Source of the DNA: Pithys albifrons albifrons
Lineage: Eukaryota > Chordata > Aves > Passeriformes > Thamnophilidae
Length of the DNA stretch: 64,000 bases
Assembly: GCF_047495875.1 (NCBI RefSeq)
Contig: NC_092471.1
Span: forward strand, 11,057,001 to 11,121,000
Direction: 5' to 3'
The first letter of the stretch is position 1. The number at the start of each line of letters is the position of its first letter. This document shows, piece after piece, positions 36,631 through 47,382 of the stretch. A model generated the notes under the pieces. That model was not told where the DNA came from and did not search any database. It saw nothing but the letters and a program-made list of their open reading frames with translations. Made by a program: the position numbers and the translations under genes.

Positions 36631-36807
36631 TTGTGTTTTGGGGATTGTTGTTTGGTTTTGTTGTTGTTCGGTTTTGTTGTTGTTCTGGGGTGGAGTTTCT
36701 TTCTGGTTTTGATGTTTGGGGGGTTTCTGGGGGTGACTTGGGGTTTTTTTGGGGGTTTTTTTTGGGTTTTTTTTTTGGGGGGGTTGGATTTTTTTTGGTT
36801 TTTTTTG
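36631..36807 (+). repeat. T/G-rich low-complexity tract, about 175 bp
   Basis: The plus strand is nearly all T and G, starting with TTGTTGTT-type repeats and passing into alternating runs of G and T that grow longer toward the 3' end. All three open frames of 76-135 codons covering it are low-complexity artefacts of the repeat (strings of F, G, W, V and L on the plus strand; P, K, N and T on the minus strand). Confidence 0.92.
36718..36755 (+). other. Canonical G-quadruplex motif
   Basis: Four G runs of 6, 5, 4 and 5 bases (36718-36723, 36729-36733, 36740-36743, 36751-36755) are separated by loops of 5, 6 and 7 bases, satisfying the usual G3+N1-7 rule. More G runs follow at 36764 and 36777. 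Confidence 0.85.
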
Positions 36808-38241
36808 CTATGAAAGGATTCTCACATGGAAGGTTTTCACTGCATATTTCTCCCCTAAGAGTACATTGCATTTCCTATGAATAAATTCACTAGCATATTT
36901 ATGACCCATCAGATTCTAATGAAGGTTGAACTATTATGTTCCATGCAGTTAAGATGGCTGTATCATGCAAACAACCTAAGCCCCAAGGTCATGGCAAAGC
37001 TAAGATTTTTGGGGTTGGAGTTTTTTTCAACAGCATGAAAAAACCACAGTGCTTTCAGGATTAGGTACCCAATTTTCCCCATTTATCTAATCAGTAGCTA
37101 CAGTGGAGCTGATATCAAAATATGTGAAACTGGGAAAAAATTGCAAAGATTTCCAAGAAATCACTGAGAATGCTGAAGTATTTTCAAATATAGGAGTGCA
37201 TGGGAAAAAACCCACACCTGATTTCTAGAATTAAAATGCTTTACTTTTTTTGAAGAAAGAAATAGAAAATGACTGAACTTGAGGTAGCTGCAAAGTACTG
37301 TGTGCTCTGTAGTTAAAGCAATAAAAAGGAAGTGTATGTAATTCTAGTTTGCATAGTCATTATAGCTGGCCATTCAAGCATAAAAGTGGATTTTCTGCTG
37401 GAGCAACAGTTTTAGTTTCTGTTTTTCATCATAAAACTAATTAAAAGTAGAGATAGGTTGAACTGTCAAGGAAAAAAAGTTTGGGTATATTTGAATACTG
37501 GTTTAGCCATTAAGGTCCATATCACCAAATACAGTTCACTTGCATTGAGTTTAAGCTGTGCCTCAGAAAAAGATCCAACAGACTCAATATCCCTAAAATT
37601 ATCCCAAAATATGTTTTTCCCCCATGACTTTCTAAAGGAATTTTCCTTTATCTCAGGTAGTTAATGACAGGCAACATTCTACTGTTGATTTTCCAGGTTG
37701 ATGCAATTACTACAAAAGCTGTATAAAGTGTTTGAGACATTATTATGAAGTGCATATGAAACCCCTCTGTTGTTTTTAAAAGCTTGCTCTGAAATTCAGC
37801 TGTGTCACAGTCCCATCTCAGCACACGTAAAACTAATGGAAAAACTGACTTAAATAGAAATACAAGCCTGAACTCTGGGTAGCCAAAATGTTTTAAGATC
37901 TAATCCACCAAGTCCACTTATTCAGTCAGGCATATGGGTGCAACTTGAAGCATTTGCAGGAGGAAGAGTAAATGGAAGAGACAGTTGGTGCAGTAGATAA
38001 ACCATATCGAAACCTCAAGAGAGATTGTAACATGAAGATAATGGATGTGTGTTAAGAACAGTTACCAAAGACTTGACAGAATATAGACCTGGAGGCCAGA
38101 AGATGAGGTAATGAACCATAAGTTTCCATTTCACATTTCTGTAACTTCATATCTAAAAGCCAATACACTCCACACATGAAAGTGCACACATTTAGAATCC
38201 TTCATACTGCAGTTACTAGTTGAGTGTCCTCTCCTCCCCAG

Positions 38242-38261
38242 CACACACAGACACACACACA
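38242..38261 (+). repeat. Imperfect (CA)n microsatellite
   Basis: Ten CA-like units with a single G interruption. Confidence 0.85.
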
Positions 38262-39384
38262 TTTATATAATTAGTATATTTAATACATGATGTGCTGCTA
38301 TTCTTATCTCCGGACATCTGCCTTGATCTGCTGCTGGGGACAGGGGGCCCAAAGGTGGCCAAACCTGAGATGTGCTCCACAGATCACCCCAGCTACTTGT
38401 GGGTTATGACAGTCCTATTAGCTGCAAGGCACAGGGACTTCAAAAGTTCCTTTCAAGAGTGTTGAAGCAATATTTTCCTCAAAAAATATGCAACTATTTT
38501 CAGACTGTACTCCGGGATCTTGCAAAAACCTGATCTTTCCCTTATGGAAAGCAAATGGTCTGAGGAAACCCCTCCCTTCTAAATGTTACAGTTGTCCCAG
38601 AGCAAGCCAGGAATTCAAACTCCCATCTAATTCCTAATTACAAGTTGTGTCTGAAAAGCTGACATTCAGTTGGACCTCAAAGGATTGAGTTTTTTTAATT
38701 CCAGATCTGGAAATCACAGGCAATTATTTAATCAGGGTATTCTATGCAAAAGTTCTGGAAGCTGGATGCTAATTTGACATTTGTAATATGATATTTCTGG
38801 TGTTCAAGTCACACAGTCAGTTTATAAGATTCAGACCAATGCTGTATTATCTACTGTAGCTTTAAAAGTTCAAGTACATTTCTCCTAAATGCTTGCATCT
38901 TAGTAAAATAATTTAAATTCTGAAGATATATGTATCATAACCTAAATCTAAATATTATTAATATCTAGGTTCATAACTAAAATTGCTGACAAAGCAGGAT
39001 TTAATTTTTAATAAACCTGTAGTACCCTATAGGTATGTTTGGTTATATATTCAGAACTTACTGGCATTTTAATAGCTTTATTTGTCATTGTTACAGACTG
39101 TTGCTGCACATTTACTACAAAGAGTAATGCTTTTTGTTATAGTTCATCAAAAGAAAGTTATTTAGATTAAAACAACATAGCAACTACAATTGTAGAATTA
39201 AACAATAATTTCTTCCACAAATGTATTGTTTTAGTTATGCCCAGGATCATCTATAAACTTAGAGATGCAAATTTTAATGAACAATTATCATATGCCAAGG
39301 AGATGAGGAGAAGGATCAAGCACTGACTGTAACTGAGAAATGGAAGTACGTGTAGAAATAAAAAGCTGGAATTTTGCATTCCCA

Positions 39385-39401
39385 AGAAAGAAAGAAAGAA
39401 G
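39385..39401 (+). repeat. (GAAA)n microsatellite
   Basis: About four GAAA units run into GGAAA. Confidence 0.85.
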
Positions 39402-41137
39402 GAAATTCAAGAAATCTGGCAAACTGCACATGACTGATCAGAATCAAATTGTTTACCCTTACTACTTCTATGCAAAATTATTTTTTTCAGTATGGAGTCT
39501 ACCCATTAATTTTACTAATGAAATTAAGCTTTCTCAATTATCTGTATTTCTACAACTGTTCTGTGAGGTGCTGATCAATAATGGTCACACAGCAGTCAAC
39601 ATTATTAAGGTCCTTGGATAACTGTCCAGAGCTTTCCTGTAAATCTCTAGTATAGTCCAAGCAGAAAAAGACAGTCAATGGAAATATAAAGTGAAGAAAA
39701 GGCAACATTATTTTTTGTAACATAACACTAACTCAGATTAGTTGCATGACATTATCTGCAATATTTTGAGATGGTTAAAGAGAAAAATAACATTTATAGC
39801 TGTCTCAAATAACTGAACAGCTCAGTCTTTAAACCTCCAGAAGGAACACTCCTTAACAGGCATGGGATCCTGTGGGACAATTCATCTATCACCTTGACTA
39901 GCACCATGACTGATGCTTGAGCAGGAGATGACAGATTAGATACTGAATCACAGTCTGATTCAGTGCAGCTGAATCCTCTCTCTTTGGGAAAGCCGGAACA
40001 TCCAAAACATGAAAGTTTTTGTGGAAACTGAAATTCACTTTCAGTTTAACTACACAGAACCAAATATATTTAGAATAACCTAACTGGGGTTTTATTTGTT
40101 TAATATCTGCATTTTTTCATACTCATGTCAGTCATTCCTTTAGGTACTTGCACAAATGGGGGCTCTCCTACATCTCATTAAATAAACAGACATTTGTATC
40201 CAGCAATATTATACATGACAGAGACAAATTGGAGGCCAGTTTAGAGCCTCCAGACATATAGTCTGCAAGATAAATAAAAAAGCAAATTTGACTCAAGCTG
40301 GAAAATAACTAGCATATTTTAGTACATTCCATCTAGCAGAAATTGAATTTATAGTTGTGGGAGAGGGAAAGCTGAAGCCCTGTGACCAATAAAGGCCAGT
40401 GTCCACAGCCATTACTGGAAGCTACCAGGTCCCATCACTAAAGGTGTATTGCATATCAGCTTATAAGAGAAATATCTCTACTGCATCTAATAATTAACTT
40501 CAAGGTTGAATTCTGCAAATGAAAAATAGACCCTCTATATCAGACAAGGAAAAGACCTTTCTTCTTTCAGCTCATTGCAAATCCCTCTCTCTACATAGTA
40601 CAGCAGGTCCCTGAGACAGATGCCCATTAGTATTGCAGACAAGAGTAACATTTCAAAATGTATAAAAGACACAATAATTGATGAAATATTCTGTCTATAA
40701 GGAACAAAGTTAAAAGCTTTCATGCTACAACAAAGTGTTCAGATTTTAAGAAAATAAACGCGTTACAAAGCATTTTTTAGAGGCTGGAAGTTCAATCACT
40801 CCTTTCACAGTTCTTTATCCTTAAAAATAATAAAAAAAAACCTTGAAAAATTGATATGTACCCTGAGAATGGCAGTGGAAACGAGAATTTTGATTAAGTC
40901 ATGGGAAGTTCCGTATCTCTACAGTGAGAATAGAATCAGTGCCCACCCCACTCAAATAATGTGATAACTACAGTCAGGAAACTACAACCAAACACTTCTC
41001 ATGGATGCTCTAATGACACTGGAGTTATGTCATCAGCACCCACTTCTTTATGGAATTAAAGGAGTGTGGTTCATTCAGCTTTGCCTTCTTCCTTCCTCCT
41101 TTACTTCTATGCGAACTGCCCTCCATCACCAAGGCTG

Positions 41138-41272
41138 ACAGCTCAAGAAGCATTTGGATGATACTCTCAGGCACGTGGTGTGTCTCAGGGATGGTCCTGT
41201 GCAGGGCTAAGGGTTGGATTCAATGATCCTTGTGGGTCCCTTCCATCGCAACATATTCTGCAATTCTATGAT
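41138..41272 (+). mobile_element. CR1 LINE 3'-end fragment, about 135 bp
   Basis: The sequence follows the end of a CR1 subfamily: AGCTCAAGAAGCATTTGGAT, CTCTCAGGCACGTGGTGTG, CTCAGGGATGGTCCTGTGCA, GGGTTGGATTCAATGATCCT and TGTGGGTCCCTTCCATCGCA, ending ATATTCTGCAATTCTATGAT. This 3' UTR variant (GATCCTTGTGGGTCCCTTCCA) differs from the other copies here, so it belongs to a different CR1 subfamily. Confidence 0.92.
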
Positions 41273-42500
41273 CCATTCTGAAGGTTTAGTCCAAGCTATG
41301 TTTAAATCAAGAGGGATATTCCTGCAGCCCTCAGATCACCTTGGATGACCTTGCAAAACCCCAGCTGTACATCATGTCAAACAGAGTAAACCCCAACATC
41401 ATCTCTACAAAACTTCTGGTGAGCTCAGGAAAATCCCACGTAGTAACAGAGGCTTTGGGATTCCAGCATTACAATTCCTTTTACTGAAAATATTTTGGAA
41501 ATCAAATTCAAGCTGGCAAGTTTTGTGAAACACAAACAGCTAAAATTGGCCAACCTGCTATTTAGCTTAAAGTAAAATATGTGCACTTTCGTTGTAACTG
41601 TTCCTGCAGAGATTAAGCCATTTTCTATTGAACTGTTTACTGTTCAGTATTATAATTTACAATATGAGTTGTGCCAAAATTCTGACAGAAAGATCCAAAG
41701 AACATTTCTTTCTGTACCTTTTCAATGAAATAAAACTTTCCCAGAAACACTAAAAAATGTAGGAACTAAGGTCTACTGAGCTCAGCATCTGCAATGCCTA
41801 CTGGACAAGAGAAAAATATCCAACTATATGGTCCTCACTCACAATGAAAGTTCACTTTATCCTTAACACCCCCTGCCTCCTAATTTCAGACTATTCGCAT
41901 AGCATTTTGTCACTGCAGTCCTTGCTGTGCCATGGGACCATTGCCTGTCAACAGTGCTGAGATAAACCACTGCTTCTGAGTTGCACAGGCCAAATATATT
42001 TTTACATATAAAAGAGAAACACAGGTGCAAAAACAAGACTGCATTTCAGGACCTGTATGTAGCAGGTACATCATCTCAGCTGGAAACTGGATTTGATGGG
42101 GAGCACCAGAGTGGCCTAATTCCTGTGGTGGGTGTCACATTGTAATAGAGGAGCAGTGCAAGTAACGCCATCAGTAACACATTATGCAACTTCATTTATC
42201 TATTCAATGAAGAGGAAATCTACTTAAGCCACAGTGCCAAGAAATGCTATTTCTTTTGCCTCAAATGCATTTTTCACATTGCCATACTACTAATGGAAAA
42301 TGTGTTATAAACAACAGAAAATGTATTTGATCTCACAGCACTCTTAATTCAGGCACTGAAGATTTTAACTGAAGTTTCTGTCATTTTAGATATGGAAGAG
42401 GTTTTCACTTTTTTTTCCTCTTTCAAACTCCATGACCACTTAAAAAAATATGTATTCAAAATACCTACACACACACATCATAGTTGTCTGTCAGCAGCAA
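41273..42500. other. Unique non-coding sequence
   Basis: Nothing recognised. A short AC run lies at about 42467-42477, just before the LTR. Confidence 0.5.
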
Positions 42501-42915
42501 TGTCCTGGCTTGGGCTGGGATAGAGTTAATTTTCCTCCTTGTTACTGGTACAGAGCTGTGCTTTGGATTTGTTATGAGGATTATGTGAATAACACTCTGA
42601 AGGTTTAGGTGCTGCTAAGTAGTGCTTTAGTGTCTCATCCTCTGCCAGGGAGTAGGTGCACAAGAACCCCAGAGGAAACATGGACAGGAGAGCTGACCTG
42701 AACTGGCCAAAGGGTATTTGATACCATAACATATCCTGCCCATTATATAAACTGTGGAAGAGTCAGCCAGGAGGGGCCAATCACTCCTTGTGGGTGGGAC
42801 AGACATTGGTCAGTGGGTGGTGGGCAACTGTATTGGGCATCACTGGTCTGTCTTGAATTTAATTTCTCTCTCTCTTTTCCCTCTAAAAAAACCCAAAAAC
42901 TATTACTATTAAGAA
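42501..42915 (+). mobile_element. ERV-L-like solo LTR
   Basis: The left end TGTCCTGGCTTGGGCTGGGA, then TAGAGTTAATTTTC, matches the start of a common bird LTR family. Further landmarks in order are GTGCTTTGGATTTG, GCTGCTAAGTAGTGCTT, GAGCTGACCTGAACTGGCCA, AAGGGTAT, an intact TATA box (TATATAA at 42744-42750) followed by ACTG, GGAGGGGCCAATCACTCC, and GTGGTGGGCAACTGTATTGG, GCATCACT. The 3' end dissolves into T/C- and then A-rich sequence near 42880-42915 and is not exactly placed. It is related to the LTR at 556 by its start but differs downstream, so it is a different subtype. No internal retroviral region and no clear target duplication are seen. The minus-strand frame at 42526-42732 is not a gene. 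Confidence 0.85.
42744..42750 (+). promoter_or_regulatory. LTR TATA box
   Basis: TATATAA lies in the position where members of this LTR family carry their TATA box. It is intact here but degraded in the related LTR at 556. Confidence 0.6.
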
Positions 42916-42941
42916 CTATTACTGCATACTATTTATATTAT

Positions 42942-42967
42942 TATATTTATATTAAAATATAAATATA
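42942..42967. repeat. 26-bp AT palindrome
   Basis: TATATTTATATT (42942-42953) and AATATAAATATA (42956-42967) are perfectly complementary around a 2-nt AA centre. It can extrude as a cruciform and lies just downstream of the decayed LTR end. Confidence 0.85.
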
Positions 42968-45900
42968 GAAACATATTTGTATTTGATATAATTAGTAATA
43001 CAAAAGTATTATTTTTTAATTCTATTTTATTTTGATTCTATCATGAAGGCTATCAACTTTTGATGTCAGTACTGTCCCATATATAAATAACAGAACTGGA
43101 CTAAATTCAGATCACTTACAACTGCAGGCAAGCTGTTTCAAATGACACAAAATGCAAAATGCAAAAACCTGTCTCATTTTTTCCTATATAAATAAATAGT
43201 AAATTTCATTAATGTAACAAGAATATTGAACAGAATGAGCAATAATTTCCTAATTTGCAATCACTGAATCATGTCAGGTCAGATGCACATTGTGTGATGC
43301 TATATATCATCGACAGTCATACTGCTTTATTTTCATGGAAACAGCAAAGGCAGACGATTAATATTTGCACTTTCTTAATTTAGCAGTCTATTTCTATACA
43401 TTCAAAATCAAAGTACAAAGGCTCATGCAAGTGATGGCTTGTGTGACAAAAGTGAACCAATGAAAAATTGTGAACTGATGGATATTTATAGAGGATAAAG
43501 CACTCTGAAATTTCCTGTGAGCGAAAGGTGCTGAAGGCAAGAGTACTATATTTATTTCTCAAATTTACTACCCATTGAACAGACTCTCTTAAAGGACACA
43601 CAAATATAAAAGGCCACTCTCCTGCTATGACAGCACTCTCTGGTTTATGCTCACTGATGATTTTCCCAGAACAAAAAAAGATTCCTGGTACTATTATGGT
43701 AAGAAAATGATGGGAAATAGCATCATATTTTGTTCTTTAGGTTCATTGTTGATATTAAGCAATATTCACAAATCTTTGTGGCCTTCAAAGTTTCCTTGTT
43801 CTTCACATTTCCCTTCTAATCAATAGGGGCAGGTGATCCAAGTAGCAGCGGTCAAGTTTCTCAGTGTGACCATTTTAGACAATGCTGCCTCAATTCCCAG
43901 TAAATTGTTTTATTTTCAGTGCTGCATGGCTGCATTTTTTGATTGCATGGAGCTCTATGAAATAAGTTTTTGTGATTTGTGATGGCCACAGACAATCAAA
44001 CACAACTTTTATGTCATTACCACTGCATAAAAGCGTATGCTCACTATAATGTTCCAGACCTATAGGAAAGGCCAATAAAAGGAAAAACATGTTTGATTCT
44101 TTACTCACTTCATTTATCCCACATTTATGTGGAATGGATAAAGGAGCTATAATGGAGCTCCAGTGGCACACCACATTTAACTCTTGCACCTGAAAAGCTA
44201 AAACATAAGAGTTAAATATCAGAACAGTTTCAAGAAATATTTGCTGTTCACTTTCCAGTGCAACCTATACTTCAAAATAAGGCAAAACACAGAGTGGGGA
44301 TTATTCAGCAATGTGTATTGAGTTTATATGCAATTTTTTTGTGTGTGTATCCTATTGCAGACAAAAGCCTGGCTTCACTTAGGCAGATAAATGCTCCTAC
44401 GTGAATCTTTTTACAAATAACTCCAATATGTTCTTTAGATTTTTGGTGTATTGCAACGAGAGGTGGGATTGTGTATCGGCCGTGCTAATAGCTGTCACAA
44501 GCTGACTGGAATTCTGCAGATTCCTTAGTTAATTGTACACTTAATTGCACTTAAATAACATATAAATTTCATTTAATTTTAGGCAATAGAGAGAAATGCG
44601 TGGTTACTACATAGATATGACATATATTTTCAAGTCTGTTATACAGATGATCTTTTACTCCATAAAACTCAATATTATGATTAACACAAGTAATGGATGT
44701 GATTTTTGACATATGCACCTTGACTTGAGATACCCAGATTTTTTTAAGACAGATTATCAGGCTAAGAATTTGTTATAGCCATTTTCTAATTCAATGCAGT
44801 AACTTTCAGACAAAAGTATTTATTAGTTTGGCATGGGACTTTTTAAAATTATGTCCTCACTCTATTATCCACTATTTGATAGATAAGATGGCATGTGTTT
44901 TTTTTCTTAAACAAAGGCATACAGATTTCTTTGTATCAAATACAGATGCTTGCAAAATATATTTTTAATTAAAGCTTACCATGTGTAACTTAATGAAAAT
45001 CCTTCAATCAATTGATGAATATAATTTACAAGGGTTAAATCTTAAAAAGACAACTACAAAGCTAACTGAGATGGATGCAGGTTAAAACTGTAGATTAATA
45101 ATTGCCATGAAATATGTTTGCACTATAAATCACGTCCCTACAGTTACAGAAGTTCACCTGAACACCAGTGTTTGTGCCTTGAGTGTTTGGTTTGGATGTC
45201 TGGAGATACCATAACCATGTTGCCAGGGTAACAAGTGTTGAATTGTTTGGGTTTTTTTCTTGGAAGAATAAAGTGGCATGTAAACCCAATATAAAACAGA
45301 CATGATGATGCCCTAGGGCTTGTCTGGTTTATATATGGTACTTTGCATAGATGCTTGATATTCATCTTTCACAGCTGATTACCCATTTCCTCATTTAGAG
45401 ATTCCATTAGAAAGCAATTGTGCAAAATGGAGAAATAACTAAAGATTGAAAAGAAAGAGCAAACTGGCCTGTGCTACAGCTCTCCTCAGCTGCTGCATCT
45501 CTGAGAATCGCTGAGCATTTTTTTCTAAAGCACAGTAGAGAGAATGTCAATGCAAAGCAACTCGCACATAAAGGAACAGTAAATCATGGCATAAATAAAA
45601 TAAGGCAGCACTGTGAATATTACAAAAAACAACAAAAGGATCTGATTCTATTTTAAATGTGAATTACACTGGAATCCTTTTCCTTTTTGTATTTATTTTC
45701 TATGAACTACGATATTTTATTTGCATGAATCTTCCTGAAAATTATATTACAAATTGCATTATAATGGGAAATCTCAGAGCCTAGAGAAAAGTTAGTTACC
45801 CTCAATGCCCTAATCACTATTCTAATATTTTTTCAATTAAATGAACTAGAGAAGAGCTTTAACTATAAACATCTCACTTCATGTGCTTAGCCAGCTCAGT

Positions 45901-46483
45901 TCTGGGATCAGATGACATTATACTGCAGCAGTGCTTTGCACTGATGTCTCATTGTCACGTTTTATTCAGAGAAGGCAGAGAATGAAGTTCTAGAGGTTTC
46001 CATTTTATTTAAGTGCAGCTGCCCTTTTCCACTACAATCTTTTTTCCTTCATTTCCTTCCTCCTATCCAGTGTCTTCTTTCTCCCAGAGAAAGAAGCATT
46101 AAATAAGGATTCATAGAAACTTGAATAACTTACAGATTTGAATCAGACATTTATAGGAACAAATTTAGCTTTAGGTCTGAGGTTTTTATTCACTATAAAT
46201 CCATTATTAGAACTTCTAGGCAATTACCACCTTTCCATCTACTTTGAGGCAATTCAAATCTATATTTTTGGGAAGCGAGGTCAAAGGCAGAAATACAATT
46301 CCAACCTGTCCACATGTATCATCACTGCAACAGGAAGAGAGAGCTGCTTATAGTTTAATGAATAGTGTTCAGTGCTTCCCTGAGCTAATGAGCACCACTA
46401 GGTCATATTTTAGTACATGATTTGCTGTTGAGAGGAGAAGTCTCTTTTGGCCCTGGCAGTCATTAGTAACAAGGTAACAGGAG
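42968..46483. other. Unique AT-rich non-coding sequence
   Basis: No gene or interspersed repeat is recognised. The segment 44440-44585 looks like a conserved non-coding element (annotated separately). Minus-strand frames of 73-99 codons (43380-43601, 43890-44189, 45144-45365) have no recognisable domain. Confidence 0.5.
44440..44585. promoter_or_regulatory. Candidate conserved non-coding element
   Basis: A CpG-containing block (CAACGAG, TATCGGCCGTG) is followed by an AT-rich run with homeodomain-type cores (GTTAATTG, CTTAATTGC, TTTAATTTT). This composition often marks conserved developmental enhancers. It is inferred from composition only. Confidence 0.2.
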
Positions 46484-46870
46484 CTGACAGCGTGAAATGG
46501 GGGTGAAGGACTGAGATGGGATGGAAGTGGCAGTATCTCATTGTGCTGGAGTAGACACAGAGCAGAAGTTCTGTGAAGAGCTGACATGGGCATGAAGAAC
46601 AGGTCACTGAACTGATGAGAAGAACTGGGGAATTAGATCAGAAGCTGTAAAGAGGACTGGAGACCTCTGAGATGAGAGGAGAGTTATATTTAGGAAGAAA
46701 GGACAGAGACTGTCCCAAATGTGGAAAAGGATGGGAAAAACATGAGGTGGAAGACTGATGAGCTGCCAGGAGAAGGAGCAAGTCCTTGATAGCAGGGGCT
46801 AATGGAAGTCCTATAACTACTAAAGAGAGAGTCTGCTGTTGAGGTGCAGGAGGGGCTGGGATAGGAGACC
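46484..46870 (+). other. Purine-biased island
   Basis: Nearly 400 bases are strongly G+A-rich on the plus strand, with recurring pieces such as CTGATGAG, GAGATGAGAGGAG and AGGAGAAGGAGCAAG. Plus-strand frames are full of stops. Minus-strand frames of 65-87 codons exist because the complement lacks purines in stop positions. It could be a decayed repeat or a transcribed strand-biased segment. No family is recognised. Confidence 0.45.
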
Positions 46871-47369
46871 TCAGGACTTTACAGTGGTATCTCTGAGACA
46901 ATTCTATCTGTGACCTAGTTCAGCAGTGAACTGCATGTACAAACCTAATAGGCATCTCTCATCCTCTCTCATTCAAGTCAAAGGCACTCCTTTTTGCTGA
47001 AATTCTTTTCAACTGCAATGCTTTGGGGCAAAACAGAATGACAGAGCCACTGGGAAGGAAATTGAGACTGAAAACTGACCCAAACAACTTGCACAATTGC
47101 AGCAGAATAGATTACGAGCTTTCCATACTCCAACAAATAAAAAAAAATCATCTGCAATCAAACCCAAGCCTTTAAAACATTAAAATAATGCAGTACAAAT
47201 ATACTTTCTTCTGAATACATAAGATGTTTATAAAAATGCAGCAGTTTGAAAATGTCTTCATATAGCACAGGTTGTTAGTCTACAAATTATACCTCTACTA
47301 CAGGAGCATGGTAGCACACTCCTTCAAATGACAAACAAGCCTTAAATTATACATAATTAACACCAACCT
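46871..47369. other. Unique non-coding sequence
   Basis: Nothing recognised. Confidence 0.5.
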
Positions 47370-47382
47370 CCCCCCCCCCCCC
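47370..47382 (+). repeat. Homopolymer (C)13
   Basis: Thirteen C's follow CCAACCT. Confidence 0.95.

Larger units (their letters stand above)
36808..41137. other. Unique AT-rich non-coding sequence
   Basis: No gene or interspersed repeat is recognised. It includes an imperfect CA repeat (38242-38261), a (GAAA)n tract (39385-39401) and a GC-richer patch at about 38310-38410. The 93-codon frame at 39340-39621 has no recognisable content. Confidence 0.5.

Noticed and set aside
36477..36884. 135-codon plus-strand and 82-codon minus-strand frames
   Set aside because: Both are low-complexity translations of the T/G-rich tract (strings of F, G, W and V, or of P, K and N).
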